From positions 12,446 to 76,445 of the forward strand of contig NZ_JAOTPL010000016.1 in NCBI RefSeq assembly GCF_025631005.1: a DNA stretch of 64,000 bases. Direction: 5' to 3'. Position 1 is the stretch's first letter. Every line of letters starts with the position of its first letter. This DNA is from Haoranjiania flava. GTDB lineage: Bacteria > Bacteroidota > Bacteroidia > Chitinophagales > Chitinophagaceae. Both the position numbers and the translations under genes were made by a program. Below are positions 33,603 to 41,625 of this stretch, piece by piece. The notes below the pieces were generated by a model. The model was given only the letters and a program-made list of their open reading frames with translations, made no database searches and was not told the origin of the DNA.

Positions 33603-34028
33603 TTATTTATTTTCCATGCTGTTGTAGGCAATAGCATAATTTTTTATCTGCTTCAGCATCGACAGCAAACCGTTGGAGCGGGTGGGAGAAAGGTGGCTGC
33701 TTAAACCGATATCATTTACAAAATGCAGCTCTGCATCCATGATTTCTTTGGGGGAATGGCCTGAAAGCACTTTTAAAACCAGGCTTACCAGCCCTTTGGT
33801 GATCAATGCATCAGAGTCTGCCGAAAAAGTAATGATACCATCTTTATAATTCGATTTTATCCATACTCTCGACTGACACCCTTTGATCAGGTTCTGATCA
33901 ATTTTGTCTGATTCATCCATCGGAGGCAGTTCTTTCCCCATTTGAATGATCATTTCGTACTTGTCCATCCAATCATCCAGGAACTCAAAATCACCCACAA
34001 TTTCTTTCTGTTTTTCTTCAATTGTCAT
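33603..34028 (-). CDS. sufE: Cysteine desulfuration protein SufE
   Basis: Takes persulfide sulfur from SufS and passes it on for cluster assembly. The 141-residue protein has the acceptor Cys51 in LIKGCQSRVWI and the family helix IVGDFEFLDDWMDKYEMIIQMG. The C-terminal region VLKVLSGHSPKEIMDAELHFVNDIGLSSHLSPTR is also typical. It stands between sufS (70 bases upstream) and the DUF59 gene on the same strand, matching its role. Confidence 0.96.
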   Translation of the reverse strand: MTIEEKQKEIVGDFEFLDDWMDKYEMIIQMGKELPPMDESDKIDQNLIKGCQSRVWIKSNYKDGIITFSADSDALITKGLVSLVLKVLSGHSPKEIMDAELHFVNDIGLSSHLSPTRSNGLLSMLKQIKNYAIAYNSMENK

Positions 34029-34098
34029 GTAGCAAAAATAGCCAATTAATTGCTATTTTAAAGTCATATACGCGTAATTAGTGCCCGGCAAACTGTAA

Positions 34099-35334
34099 TT
34101 AGTTCAGCATGTTGTCAATCCGACGCAATGCCTTCACCAGCGCATCTACCTCTTCGCGCGTGTTGTAAAAAGAAAATGATGCACGTACGGTGCCTGGTAT
34201 TTTAAAGAAGTCCATCAGCGGTTCGGTACAGTGGTGCCCTGTGCGTACGGCTATCCCCTGCTTGTCCAGTATTTCCCCGGTATCAAAAGGGTGTGCATTT
34301 CCAAGCAGGAAAGAAATAACGGCAGCTTTTTCTTTGGCTTCACCGATAATACGCAGTGTGGGAATGGTTTTTAACTGTCCGGTTGCATATTTCAGTAATT
34401 CCTGTTCGGCATGGTGTATTTTATGTAGGCCAATCTCGGTGATTACGTCAATAGCTTTGGCCAGGCCTATGGCATCTGCAATATTTGGCGTACCTGCTTC
34501 AAATTTATAGGGCAGGTCATTGTAGGTGGTTTTTTCAAAAGTAACTGTTTTAATCATGTCGCCGCCGCCTTTGTATGGCGGAAGTTTTTTCAGCCATTTT
34601 TCTTTTCCGTAAAGCACGCCAATGCCTGTAGGGCCGTACATTTTATGCCCGGAGAATGCAATAAAATCTGCATCCAGTTCCTGCACATTTACCGGGAAGT
34701 GTTGTACTGCCTGGGCTGCATCCAGCATTACGGGTATGTTTTTTTCATGCGCTTTTGAAATAATCTGTTTTACCGGGTTTACTGTTCCCAAAGTATTGGA
34801 AACATACGTCAGTGAAATTATTTTTACAGTTTTATCCAACAATTTTTCAAAGCCCGGCATATACAGTTCCCCATTTTCGGTAACCGGTATTACTTTCAGT
34901 TTGGCATTTTTTTCTTCGCAGATCATTTGCCAGGGCACTATGTTTGAATGATGTTCCATCGCTGAGATCATCACTGAATCTCCTTTTTTAAGATGATCTT
35001 TTGCGAAAGTCTGCGCTACAAGATTTATACTTTCTGTAGTGCCGCTTGTGAAAATGACCTCTTCAGGCAATGAAGCTCCTATAAATTGCTGAATTTTTTT
35101 ACGCGCTTTTTCATACGCATCTGTGGCCTGCTGGCTTAAATGGTGTACGCCGCGGTGTACATTGCTGTTGTAGCTTTTATAGTAATCTGCCAGCGCCTCA
35201 ATCACATCCGCCGGTTTTTGGGTGGTTGCTGTATTATCCAGGTATACCAGGTCTTTGCCGTATATTTTTTCGGATAAGATCGGAAATCTTTTCCTAATAT
35301 TTATTATCTCTTCTTTTGAAAATGTAGTATGCAT
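34099..35334 (-). CDS. sufS: Cysteine desulfurase SufS
   Basis: PLP enzyme that removes sulfur from cysteine for Fe-S assembly. The 411-residue protein has YLDNTATTQKP near the start, the PLP lysine Lys231 in FSGHKMYGPTG, and the active-site Cys369 in RTGHHCTEPLM on a short loop, which marks the class II (SufS/CsdA) type that needs SufE. The genes sufE, DUF59 and trxA follow on the same strand. sufBCD are not in the window. Confidence 0.97.
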   Translation of the reverse strand: MHTTFSKEEIINIRKRFPILSEKIYGKDLVYLDNTATTQKPADVIEALADYYKSYNSNVHRGVHHLSQQATDAYEKARKKIQQFIGASLPEEVIFTSGTTESINLVAQTFAKDHLKKGDSVMISAMEHHSNIVPWQMICEEKNAKLKVIPVTENGELYMPGFEKLLDKTVKIISLTYVSNTLGTVNPVKQIISKAHEKNIPVMLDAAQAVQHFPVNVQELDADFIAFSGHKMYGPTGIGVLYGKEKWLKKLPPYKGGGDMIKTVTFEKTTYNDLPYKFEAGTPNIADAIGLAKAIDVITEIGLHKIHHAEQELLKYATGQLKTIPTLRIIGEAKEKAAVISFLLGNAHPFDTGEILDKQGIAVRTGHHCTEPLMDFFKIPGTVRASFSFYNTREEVDALVKALRRIDNMLN

Positions 35335-35424
35335 ATTGCTAAATTAAACATATTTATCCAGGTAAAATTACGAATAAAGGAATAAAAGCGTATAGTATTT
35401 AACAATTAGTGTTAGTTGTAAGGA

Positions 35425-35473
35425 GATGCAAGATGTGAGATGAAAAACGTGAGGCGTGGGCTATGAGAAGTTG
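35425..35473. repeat. Degenerate heptad-phased repeat
   Basis: Seven words in 7-base phase, including GATGCAA, GATGTGA, GATGAAA and AACGTGA, in the divergent sufS-ptb gap. Weaker than the arrays at 33.2 kb but in the same pattern. Confidence 0.4.
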
Positions 35474-35533
35474 CAGCTGCATTCGGGGTAAAACATAAAA
35501 AATAATTTATATTGCGCCTTATAAAAATAAAGT

Positions 35534-36430
35534 ATGTTCAAACAGCTTTCGGAGCTCACCCAATCTCTCAAAGAAAAAAATATCCGCAAAAAGCTGGCGC
35601 TGGCGGTATCTCAGGATGTTTATTCACTTGGCGCTATCAACAGGGCATGCAGGGAAGGGCTTATAACACCTGTGTTTATCGGTGCTGAAAAAGAAACACG
35701 CAGCATCATCCGTGAGAATGGTTTTGATTTTACAGATGCAGCTTTTGTCAATATCGAGGACAGGGATGCTGCTGTGGCTGAAGCCATCCGGTTTGTGAGT
35801 TCAGGCAAAGCCGATATTTTAATGAAAGGCCATGTTTCTACGCATGACCTGCTGGTAGGTGTGCTGAACAAAGAATGGGGCTTGCGTACAGGCAGGCTCT
35901 TATCACATTTTGCATTGTTTGAAGTGGCTACTTACCACAAACTTATTGCTATCACTGATGTGGCTATGAACATTGCCCCCGATTTGCAGGATAAGATCAG
36001 CATTATCAACAATTCTGTACAGTACCTGCACAAGATCGGTGTGCCTAACCCGAAAGTGGCGGTATTGGGCGCTATAGAAATGGTGAATGAAAACATGCAG
36101 GCAACCCTGGACGCTGCCTTGCTTTCTAAAATGAATCAGCGCGAACAGATCAAAGGATGTGTAATCGACGGCCCGCTTGCGTTTGACAATGCCGTAAGCA
36201 TTGAAAGCGCCAATTATAAAGGCATAAAAAGCGAAGTGGCAGGAGATACCGATCTGCTGCTGATGCCCGATATTGAAGTTGGCAACGTGCTTTACAAGAG
36301 CCTGGTGATTTTTGCAAAAGCCCAGGTGGCCAGCGTAGTGCTCGGAGCCAAAGCGCCTATTGTTTTATCTTCCAGGAGCGATTCGGAGGACTCTAAGTAT
36401 TACAGTATTTTATTAGCCGCATTTAACTAA
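35534..36430 (+). CDS. ptb: Phosphate butyryltransferase
   Basis: Exchanges the CoA of butyryl-CoA (or branched acyl-CoA) for phosphate. The 298-residue protein belongs to the phosphotransacetylase/Ptb family: DILMKGHVSTHDLLVGVLNKE, LSHFALFEVATYH and a C-terminal ADLLLMPDI-like stretch (TDLLLMPDIEVGNVLYKSLV). It is directly followed by butyrate kinase, nine bases on, which identifies it as Ptb rather than acetate Pta. In this phylum the pair may serve branched-chain fatty acid or amino-acid breakdown as well as butyrate formation. Confidence 0.93.
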   Translation: MFKQLSELTQSLKEKNIRKKLALAVSQDVYSLGAINRACREGLITPVFIGAEKETRSIIRENGFDFTDAAFVNIEDRDAAVAEAIRFVSSGKADILMKGHVSTHDLLVGVLNKEWGLRTGRLLSHFALFEVATYHKLIAITDVAMNIAPDLQDKISIINNSVQYLHKIGVPNPKVAVLGAIEMVNENMQATLDAALLSKMNQREQIKGCVIDGPLAFDNAVSIESANYKGIKSEVAGDTDLLLMPDIEVGNVLYKSLVIFAKAQVASVVLGAKAPIVLSSRSDSEDSKYYSILLAAFN

Positions 36431-36438
36431 ATCTATCA

Positions 36439-37512
36439 TTGAAAAATTATAAAATACTGGTGATAAATCCCGGCTCAACTTCTACAAAAGTTGCAGTCTT
36501 TGATAGTGAATTGTGTATGCTGTCCGAAAATATTTTTCATCCAAAAGATCAACTTGCAGCTTTTGCGTCCATTGCCGATCAACACGATTTCAGGAAAACA
36601 ACAATTTTAACTGTACTCGGCAAAGCGGGCATTGCTTTACAAGATATTGATGCTGTGATCGGCAGAGGTGGCTTGCTGAAACCAATAGAATCCGGCGTTT
36701 ATAAGGTTTCATCCGCACTGTTGCGCGATCTGCACCTCGGTACAAAAGGCCAGCATGCAAGCAACCTCGGAGGTATACTCGCCAATGATATTGCTAAAGC
36801 TTCGGGCTGCGCAGAAGCATATATCGCTGATCCGCCGGTAGTAGATGAGCTGCAGGATGTAGCCAGGATCTCCGGATTGCCTGAACTGCCCAATGCCAGC
36901 ATTTTTCATGCACTTAACCAGAAGTCTGTTTCCAGGAACTATGCTGAAAGTATCGGCAAGAGATATGAAGACCTTAACCTGATCGTAGCACATTTGGGTG
37001 GCGGCATCACGGTAGGAACACATAAAAATGGAAAGGTGATTGATGTAAACAACGGGCTCAACGGAACCGGCCCATTCGCGCCGGAACGCGCCGGTACGCT
37101 GCCTTGCGGAGATCTGATAGATTTATGTTTTTCGGGAAAGTATTCACTCGATGAAATGCGCAGCAAGATCACAGGCAAAGGTGGTATAGTGGCTCATGAA
37201 GGTACTACACGTATACAGGATGTGCGCGATAAAGCAGACAACGGAGATGCACACGCAGCCTTACTTTTAGATGCTATGGCATACAACATCGGTAAATCTA
37301 TAGGCGCAGCCGCCACCGTTTTGCACGGCAAGGTTGATGCAGTGATCATTACTGGCGGCGTGGCATATGACGAAAAGATTGTAGCATACATCAGCCGGAT
37401 GATCAGCTTTATAGCGCCAATAGTAGTAATGCCCGGAGAAGATGAAATGAAAGCACTGGCGCAAAGCGCGCTCAACGTGCTGCTTGGCAAGGTTTTGCCT
37501 AAAGAATATTAG
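36439..37512 (+). CDS. buk: Butyrate kinase
   Basis: Forms ATP and butyrate from butyryl phosphate, within the ASKHA/acetokinase fold. Motifs: KILVINPGSTSTKVAVFD (phosphate 1), IVAHLGGGITVGTHKNGKVIDVNNG (phosphate 2 region), ERAGTLPCGDL and VIITGGVAYDEK (adenosine). Length is 357 residues. The start is TTG at 36439, since the first in-frame ATG comes only after residue 28 and would cut off the phosphate loop. It follows ptb after eight bases. Confidence 0.94.
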   Translation: MKNYKILVINPGSTSTKVAVFDSELCMLSENIFHPKDQLAAFASIADQHDFRKTTILTVLGKAGIALQDIDAVIGRGGLLKPIESGVYKVSSALLRDLHLGTKGQHASNLGGILANDIAKASGCAEAYIADPPVVDELQDVARISGLPELPNASIFHALNQKSVSRNYAESIGKRYEDLNLIVAHLGGGITVGTHKNGKVIDVNNGLNGTGPFAPERAGTLPCGDLIDLCFSGKYSLDEMRSKITGKGGIVAHEGTTRIQDVRDKADNGDAHAALLLDAMAYNIGKSIGAAATVLHGKVDAVIITGGVAYDEKIVAYISRMISFIAPIVVMPGEDEMKALAQSALNVLLGKVLPKEY

Positions 37513-37539
37513 CATAACACCTCTGTTAATCAACAGGAT

Positions 37540-37560
37540 ATAATTTTATTCTAAAATTAT
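37540..37560. repeat. Perfect 9-3-9 palindrome after buk
   Basis: ATAATTTTA (37540-37548) and TAAAATTAT (37552-37560) with loop TTC. A small stem CTGTT/AACAG (37523-37536) precedes it. Together they may end the ptb-buk transcript; the site is also 10 bases before the -33 box of the ATPase gene, so an operator is possible. Confidence 0.45.
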
Positions 37561-37570
37561 GGAAACCGCC

Positions 37571-37598
37571 TTGTGCAGTGTTCCTTTCATTACATTTG
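37571..37598 (+). promoter_or_regulatory. Putative promoter of the P-type ATPase gene
   Basis: TTG at 37571-37573 and TACATTTG at 37591-37598 are 17 bases apart, close to the Bacteroidota consensus. The predicted start near 37605 supports the ATG at 37627 over the upstream ATG at 37573. Confidence 0.55.
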
Positions 37599-37626
37599 CA
37601 TATATCACTTAAAATTTTTACACGCT

Positions 37627-40275
37627 ATGTGGTTCAACAAAAATATAGAAAATGTATTGCAGGAATTGAATGTAGATGCAGCAACCGGTTTGTCTGATGC
37701 TGAGGTATCAAAGCGTTTGGAGATATACGGGCACAATAAACTCAAAGCTCAGCAAAGAAAATCCGTTATCAGGATGTTTTTAGAGCAAATGAACGATTGG
37801 CTCATTTATGTGCTCATGGCTGCCGTGATCATCACGATATTTTTATCAGAGTATATTGATGCGGTTATCATCCTGGCTGTGATCATTATCAATGCGGTGT
37901 TGGGTGTATACCAGGAACTGAAAGCCAATAAAGCCATTGAAGCTTTGCAAAAAATGAGCTCGCCTAAAAGCCTGCTGCGTCGCAACGGACAGGTAGTAGA
38001 AGTAGAAGCAGACAACATTGTACCAGGTGATATTATTATTTTAGAGACAGGAAGATTTGTTGGTGCTGACTTGCGGCTGATTGAAGATGCCAACCTGCAG
38101 ATTGAAGAATCTGCTTTAACAGGCGAATCTGTGCCCGCTGAAAAAAAAGCGCATGCAGTAGCTGAAGATCCTGAAACACCGCTCGGCGACCGTGAGAATA
38201 TGGCTTTTATGTCTACCATGGTCACTTATGGCAGAGGGACTGGCGTAGCAGTGGAAACCGGTATGAATACAGAGATTGGCAAAATTGCCGATATCATTGA
38301 AAATGAAGCCCAGGAGAAAACGCCGCTGGAAAAACGGTTGGATGAATTGGGCAAAACGCTTGGGTTCATTGCTATTGGCATATGTGTGCTGATCTTTATT
38401 TTATCGTGGGTACAGGGCAGGGATCTTGCTGAGATGTTCCTGACCTCCGTATCGCTGGCCGTAGCGTCCATTCCCGAAGGCCTTGCGGCTATTGTAGCTG
38501 TGGTGCTATCCATCGGTGTTACGCAGATGTCTAAAAGAAATGCTATTATTAAAAGATTGCCTGCTGTTGAAACCCTGGGTTCGGTAAATATTATTTGCTC
38601 CGACAAGACCGGTACGCTTACTCAAAATAAAATGACTGTTGTAAAATATTTTACTTCCGAAGGCGTGGTAAAAATTGACCGGCATAGTGACCGTGTCAGT
38701 AATACAGCAGCGTTATTAACCACCGGCATGATACTGGCTTCAGATGCCACTTACGAAGACGGCAAAGGTACCGGCGATCCCACAGAAATAGCCTTGCTCG
38801 CAATGGGCGATACTTTACAGATTGACAGGAAGCAATTAAATGAGCAATATAGCCGCGAAAACGAGCTGGCATTTGATTCAGACAGGAAACTCATGTCCAC
38901 ACTGGTAAAAAACGGCAATAAATACCGGGTATTTACTAAAGGAGCTATCGGTAGCCTGCTGGATATTTCTACACATTACCTGGTTAACGGAGAGCATGTG
39001 CCGATGACCGAAGATTACAAAAAGCAAATAAAGGCGGAGGCAGGCAAAATGTCTGATGAAGCGCTCAGAACATTGGGGCTGGCTTACAGAGAAGCCGGCA
39101 GCTACCAGGAAAGCGATGAGCTGGAGAGAGACCTTACATTCGTGGGCTTTGTGGGCATGATTGATCCGCCGCGGGAAGAAGTAAAACCATCCATAGCTTT
39201 GGCAAAAAGCGCGGGTATTACAACTATTATGATCACAGGCGATCACAAAAATACGGCTTTTGCCATCGGTAAAGATCTGGGTATTGCAGATGATATCAAC
39301 ACAGCTATCACCGGAAAGGAGTTCGACAAAATACCTGAAGCCGAACTGGCAGAAAAAGTAAAAGACTATAGAATCTACGCACGTGTATCCCCGGAACATA
39401 AAGTAAAAATTGTTCGCGGCCTGAAAGCCAATGGCAACATTGTATCCATGACCGGCGACGGCGTCAACGATGCGCCATCACTCAATGCAGCTGATATTGG
39501 CGTAGCGATGGGCATCACCGGTACGGATGTGGCCAAAGGCGCTGCCGACATGATATTGACAGACGATAATTTCTCCACCATTGTAAAGGCAATAGAACAG
39601 GGCAGGAACATTTATAACAATATTAAAAAGTCCGTAATCTTCCTGCTCACCTGTAATCTTGGCGAAGTAATTGCCATGTTTGTGTCTTTGCTTATCGGCT
39701 GGCAGGCGCCTTTGATAGCTACTCAATTATTGTGGATAAACCTCATCACAGATTCATTGCCTGCCATTGCTTTGGGTATGGATCCCGGAGACCCGGATGT
39801 GATGAAGGATAAGCCCCGCCCGCCGAAGGAAAGCTTCTTCGCTAACGGTGCAGGTTTACAGGCTATCCTGGGGGGCTTACTTATCGGTGGCCTCACAATT
39901 GTGGCTTATTGGTACGGCTATTACGAGCACGGCTATGCCCCGCATGATGCCGATGTTCCTGCTGACGTGCTGGAATACGCACGCACTATGGCTTTCATGG
40001 TGTTAGTCTGTTCACAACTGTTTTATGCACTTGCTATCCGCAGCCGTACCAAGTTAATTGTAAAGATCGGCGTATTCAGCAATAAAGTGCTCATCGGTGC
40101 AATCGTGGCGGGCATTGGCTTGCAGCTATTGGTGATGCTTATTCCATTTATGCGCGATGCTTTCAAACTGCAGATGCTCGATAGCAAAGGCTGGCTGATG
40201 GCCATCGGGCTCGGGCTGGTGCCGTTGTTGCTGGCAGAGCTGCATAAATTATTTATTAAAAAGAAACCGGCATAA
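37627..40275 (+). CDS. Cation-transporting P-type ATPase, calcium type (P2)
   Basis: Inner-membrane ATP-driven cation pump of 882 residues. The order is N-terminal cation ATPase domain, E1-E2 domain with LTGESVP, TM helix 4 with the ion-site motif SIPEGLAAIVAVVLSIG, the phosphorylation site CSDKTGTLTQNK (Asp at about 325), the hinge TGDGVNDAPSL, and a C-terminal six-helix part. PEGL, and GDPTEIALL in the nucleotide domain, point to the SERCA/PMR1-like Ca2+ (or Mn2+) group. ATG 37627 is preferred because of the promoter; 37573 adds 18 unlikely residues. Confidence 0.93.
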   Translation: MWFNKNIENVLQELNVDAATGLSDAEVSKRLEIYGHNKLKAQQRKSVIRMFLEQMNDWLIYVLMAAVIITIFLSEYIDAVIILAVIIINAVLGVYQELKANKAIEALQKMSSPKSLLRRNGQVVEVEADNIVPGDIIILETGRFVGADLRLIEDANLQIEESALTGESVPAEKKAHAVAEDPETPLGDRENMAFMSTMVTYGRGTGVAVETGMNTEIGKIADIIENEAQEKTPLEKRLDELGKTLGFIAIGICVLIFILSWVQGRDLAEMFLTSVSLAVASIPEGLAAIVAVVLSIGVTQMSKRNAIIKRLPAVETLGSVNIICSDKTGTLTQNKMTVVKYFTSEGVVKIDRHSDRVSNTAALLTTGMILASDATYEDGKGTGDPTEIALLAMGDTLQIDRKQLNEQYSRENELAFDSDRKLMSTLVKNGNKYRVFTKGAIGSLLDISTHYLVNGEHVPMTEDYKKQIKAEAGKMSDEALRTLGLAYREAGSYQESDELERDLTFVGFVGMIDPPREEVKPSIALAKSAGITTIMITGDHKNTAFAIGKDLGIADDINTAITGKEFDKIPEAELAEKVKDYRIYARVSPEHKVKIVRGLKANGNIVSMTGDGVNDAPSLNAADIGVAMGITGTDVAKGAADMILTDDNFSTIVKAIEQGRNIYNNIKKSVIFLLTCNLGEVIAMFVSLLIGWQAPLIATQLLWINLITDSLPAIALGMDPGDPDVMKDKPRPPKESFFANGAGLQAILGGLLIGGLTIVAYWYGYYEHGYAPHDADVPADVLEYARTMAFMVLVCSQLFYALAIRSRTKLIVKIGVFSNKVLIGAIVAGIGLQLLVMLIPFMRDAFKLQMLDSKGWLMAIGLGLVPLLLAELHKLFIKKKPA

Positions 40276-40281
40276 GTGAAC

Positions 40282-40356
40282 ATAAACCGTGTGCCGGCTT
40301 ACTGGATGCAGAAACAGGAAATTTAATAAGCTGTCAGCCGGCATGCGCTGGTTTAT
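40282..40356. terminator. Long-loop inverted repeat between convergent genes
   Basis: Arms ATAAACC (40282-40288) and TGCCGGCT (40292-40299) pair with AGCCGGCA (40336-40343) and GGTTTAT (40350-40356), leaving a 36-base loop. It reaches the LacI stop codon. It has no U-tract but lies where both transcripts must end. Its arms and loop length resemble the repeat after the other LacI gene (23660-23719). Confidence 0.5.
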
Positions 40357-41366
40357 AACAGATGATTGATGAGTTTTCCTTTAATAAGAATTTTCTTTTC
40401 AGGAATTTCCTTTTTATTCAAAATATCGATGAGCATACGTGTGGCCAGCCGTCCCTGCTCAACTGGAAACTGTTCAATGGAAGCTACAGGCTTTAAATTT
40501 TCAATATAATTGGTAAAAGGCAGGTTGCCATAGCTTACAAAACAAATGTCTTTGTTGATCTCAAGCGGTGTTTCTTCTTTAATATATTGTATGGCATCCA
40601 GAGCTACATAATCGTTGAAAGCGACCACAGCCGTGGGTTTTACTTCCTGTGAAAGAATTTCCTGCATGGCCTTCCTGGTGCTTTCAATGGTCAGGTCAGT
40701 TGTAGCAAACAGCATTCCGTTGGCTTTAATTCTTTTTTTGTGAAGCCCTTCCATAAAGCCTTTCATTCTTTCTACGCTGGTATACAAAGATTGCGGCCCC
40801 TTGATGAGAGCGATATTCTTATGGCCTTGTGCCCACAAATAATCAATGATCTCCATGGACGCGTGGAAGAGATCAACAGAAACAGTATAGAACATATCGT
40901 CTTTGGGTACACGGTCGAAAAAAACAACCGGCAGGCCAGATCTTTGCAGCCTCATAAGGTCTTTGATAGAATAGCCCGATACTTTTGTAAGGCAAATGAT
41001 AAGACCGTCTATACTGCTTTTGCTGAGCATTGATACGATCTTCTGCTCTTCAGTCATGTTGTTGTGGCTTTCAGAGAAGATTACATTATACCCGCTGTTG
41101 ATCGCTTCCTGCCCGATGCCGCTGATAGCCAAAGAATAAAACACTTCGGAAATTTCAGGAAGAATCACCCCAATGGTATAATGCTTTCCTGTTTTAAATC
41201 CTACCGCTGCGCGGTTTTTTTCATAATTATGCTCCTTTGCATAGGCCTGTACCATTTCCCGCGTCCTTTGGCTGATCACAGGATCATTGTTCAAAGCTTT
41301 AGATACCGTGGTGATAGATACTTTTACTGCTTTTGCTATATCCTTGATTGTAATGGGTTTCTGCAT
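40353..41366 (-). CDS. LacI family transcriptional regulator, probable L-fucose regulator
   Basis: DNA-binding repressor of 337 residues. The helix-turn-helix is ITIKDIAKAVKVSITTVSKALNND, followed by the hinge and a sugar-binding-protein-like domain (TIGVILPEISEVFYSLAISGIGQEA, VVFFDRVPKDD, VASIEQFPVEQG). The in-frame ATG at 41372 would add two residues. It is divergent from fucI with a 250-base gap, the usual place of a local repressor, so fucose or fuculose phosphate is the likely signal; this is inference from position. Confidence 0.9.
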   Translation of the reverse strand: MQKPITIKDIAKAVKVSITTVSKALNNDPVISQRTREMVQAYAKEHNYEKNRAAVGFKTGKHYTIGVILPEISEVFYSLAISGIGQEAINSGYNVIFSESHNNMTEEQKIVSMLSKSSIDGLIICLTKVSGYSIKDLMRLQRSGLPVVFFDRVPKDDMFYTVSVDLFHASMEIIDYLWAQGHKNIALIKGPQSLYTSVERMKGFMEGLHKKRIKANGMLFATTDLTIESTRKAMQEILSQEVKPTAVVAFNDYVALDAIQYIKEETPLEINKDICFVSYGNLPFTNYIENLKPVASIEQFPVEQGRLATRMLIDILNKKEIPEKKILIKGKLINHLL

Positions 41367-41372
41367 AACCAT

Positions 41373-41625
41373 GGCAAATTACTAAAAATTTACCGTAGTT
41401 TTTCTGTACGAGGATTAACGTTTAACTATGTTGATGGCCAATAAGTTATAAATTCTGTAGGAAACTGAAAGGATCAAACTGCCTGTTAAATATTTAATTT
41501 TATAAGACATATGCTGATGATTAAAGTAGCAGTTTTTATGGAATGGTTTTACGGCCTTGACTACGGCGCACAGGCTGATTCCGGTAATTACCACTTCAAT
41601 CAATTTATTTAAAAATTAAATCTTT
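41373..41625. promoter_or_regulatory. Divergent control region of the LacI and fuc genes
   Basis: The 250-base gap holds two candidate operators: a LacI-like near-palindrome around AACGTT within ATTAACGTTTAAC (41414-41426), and a perfect palindrome GGTAATTACC (41583-41592) 34 bases before the fucI ATG. No convincing -7 box was found for either gene. Confidence 0.35.
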
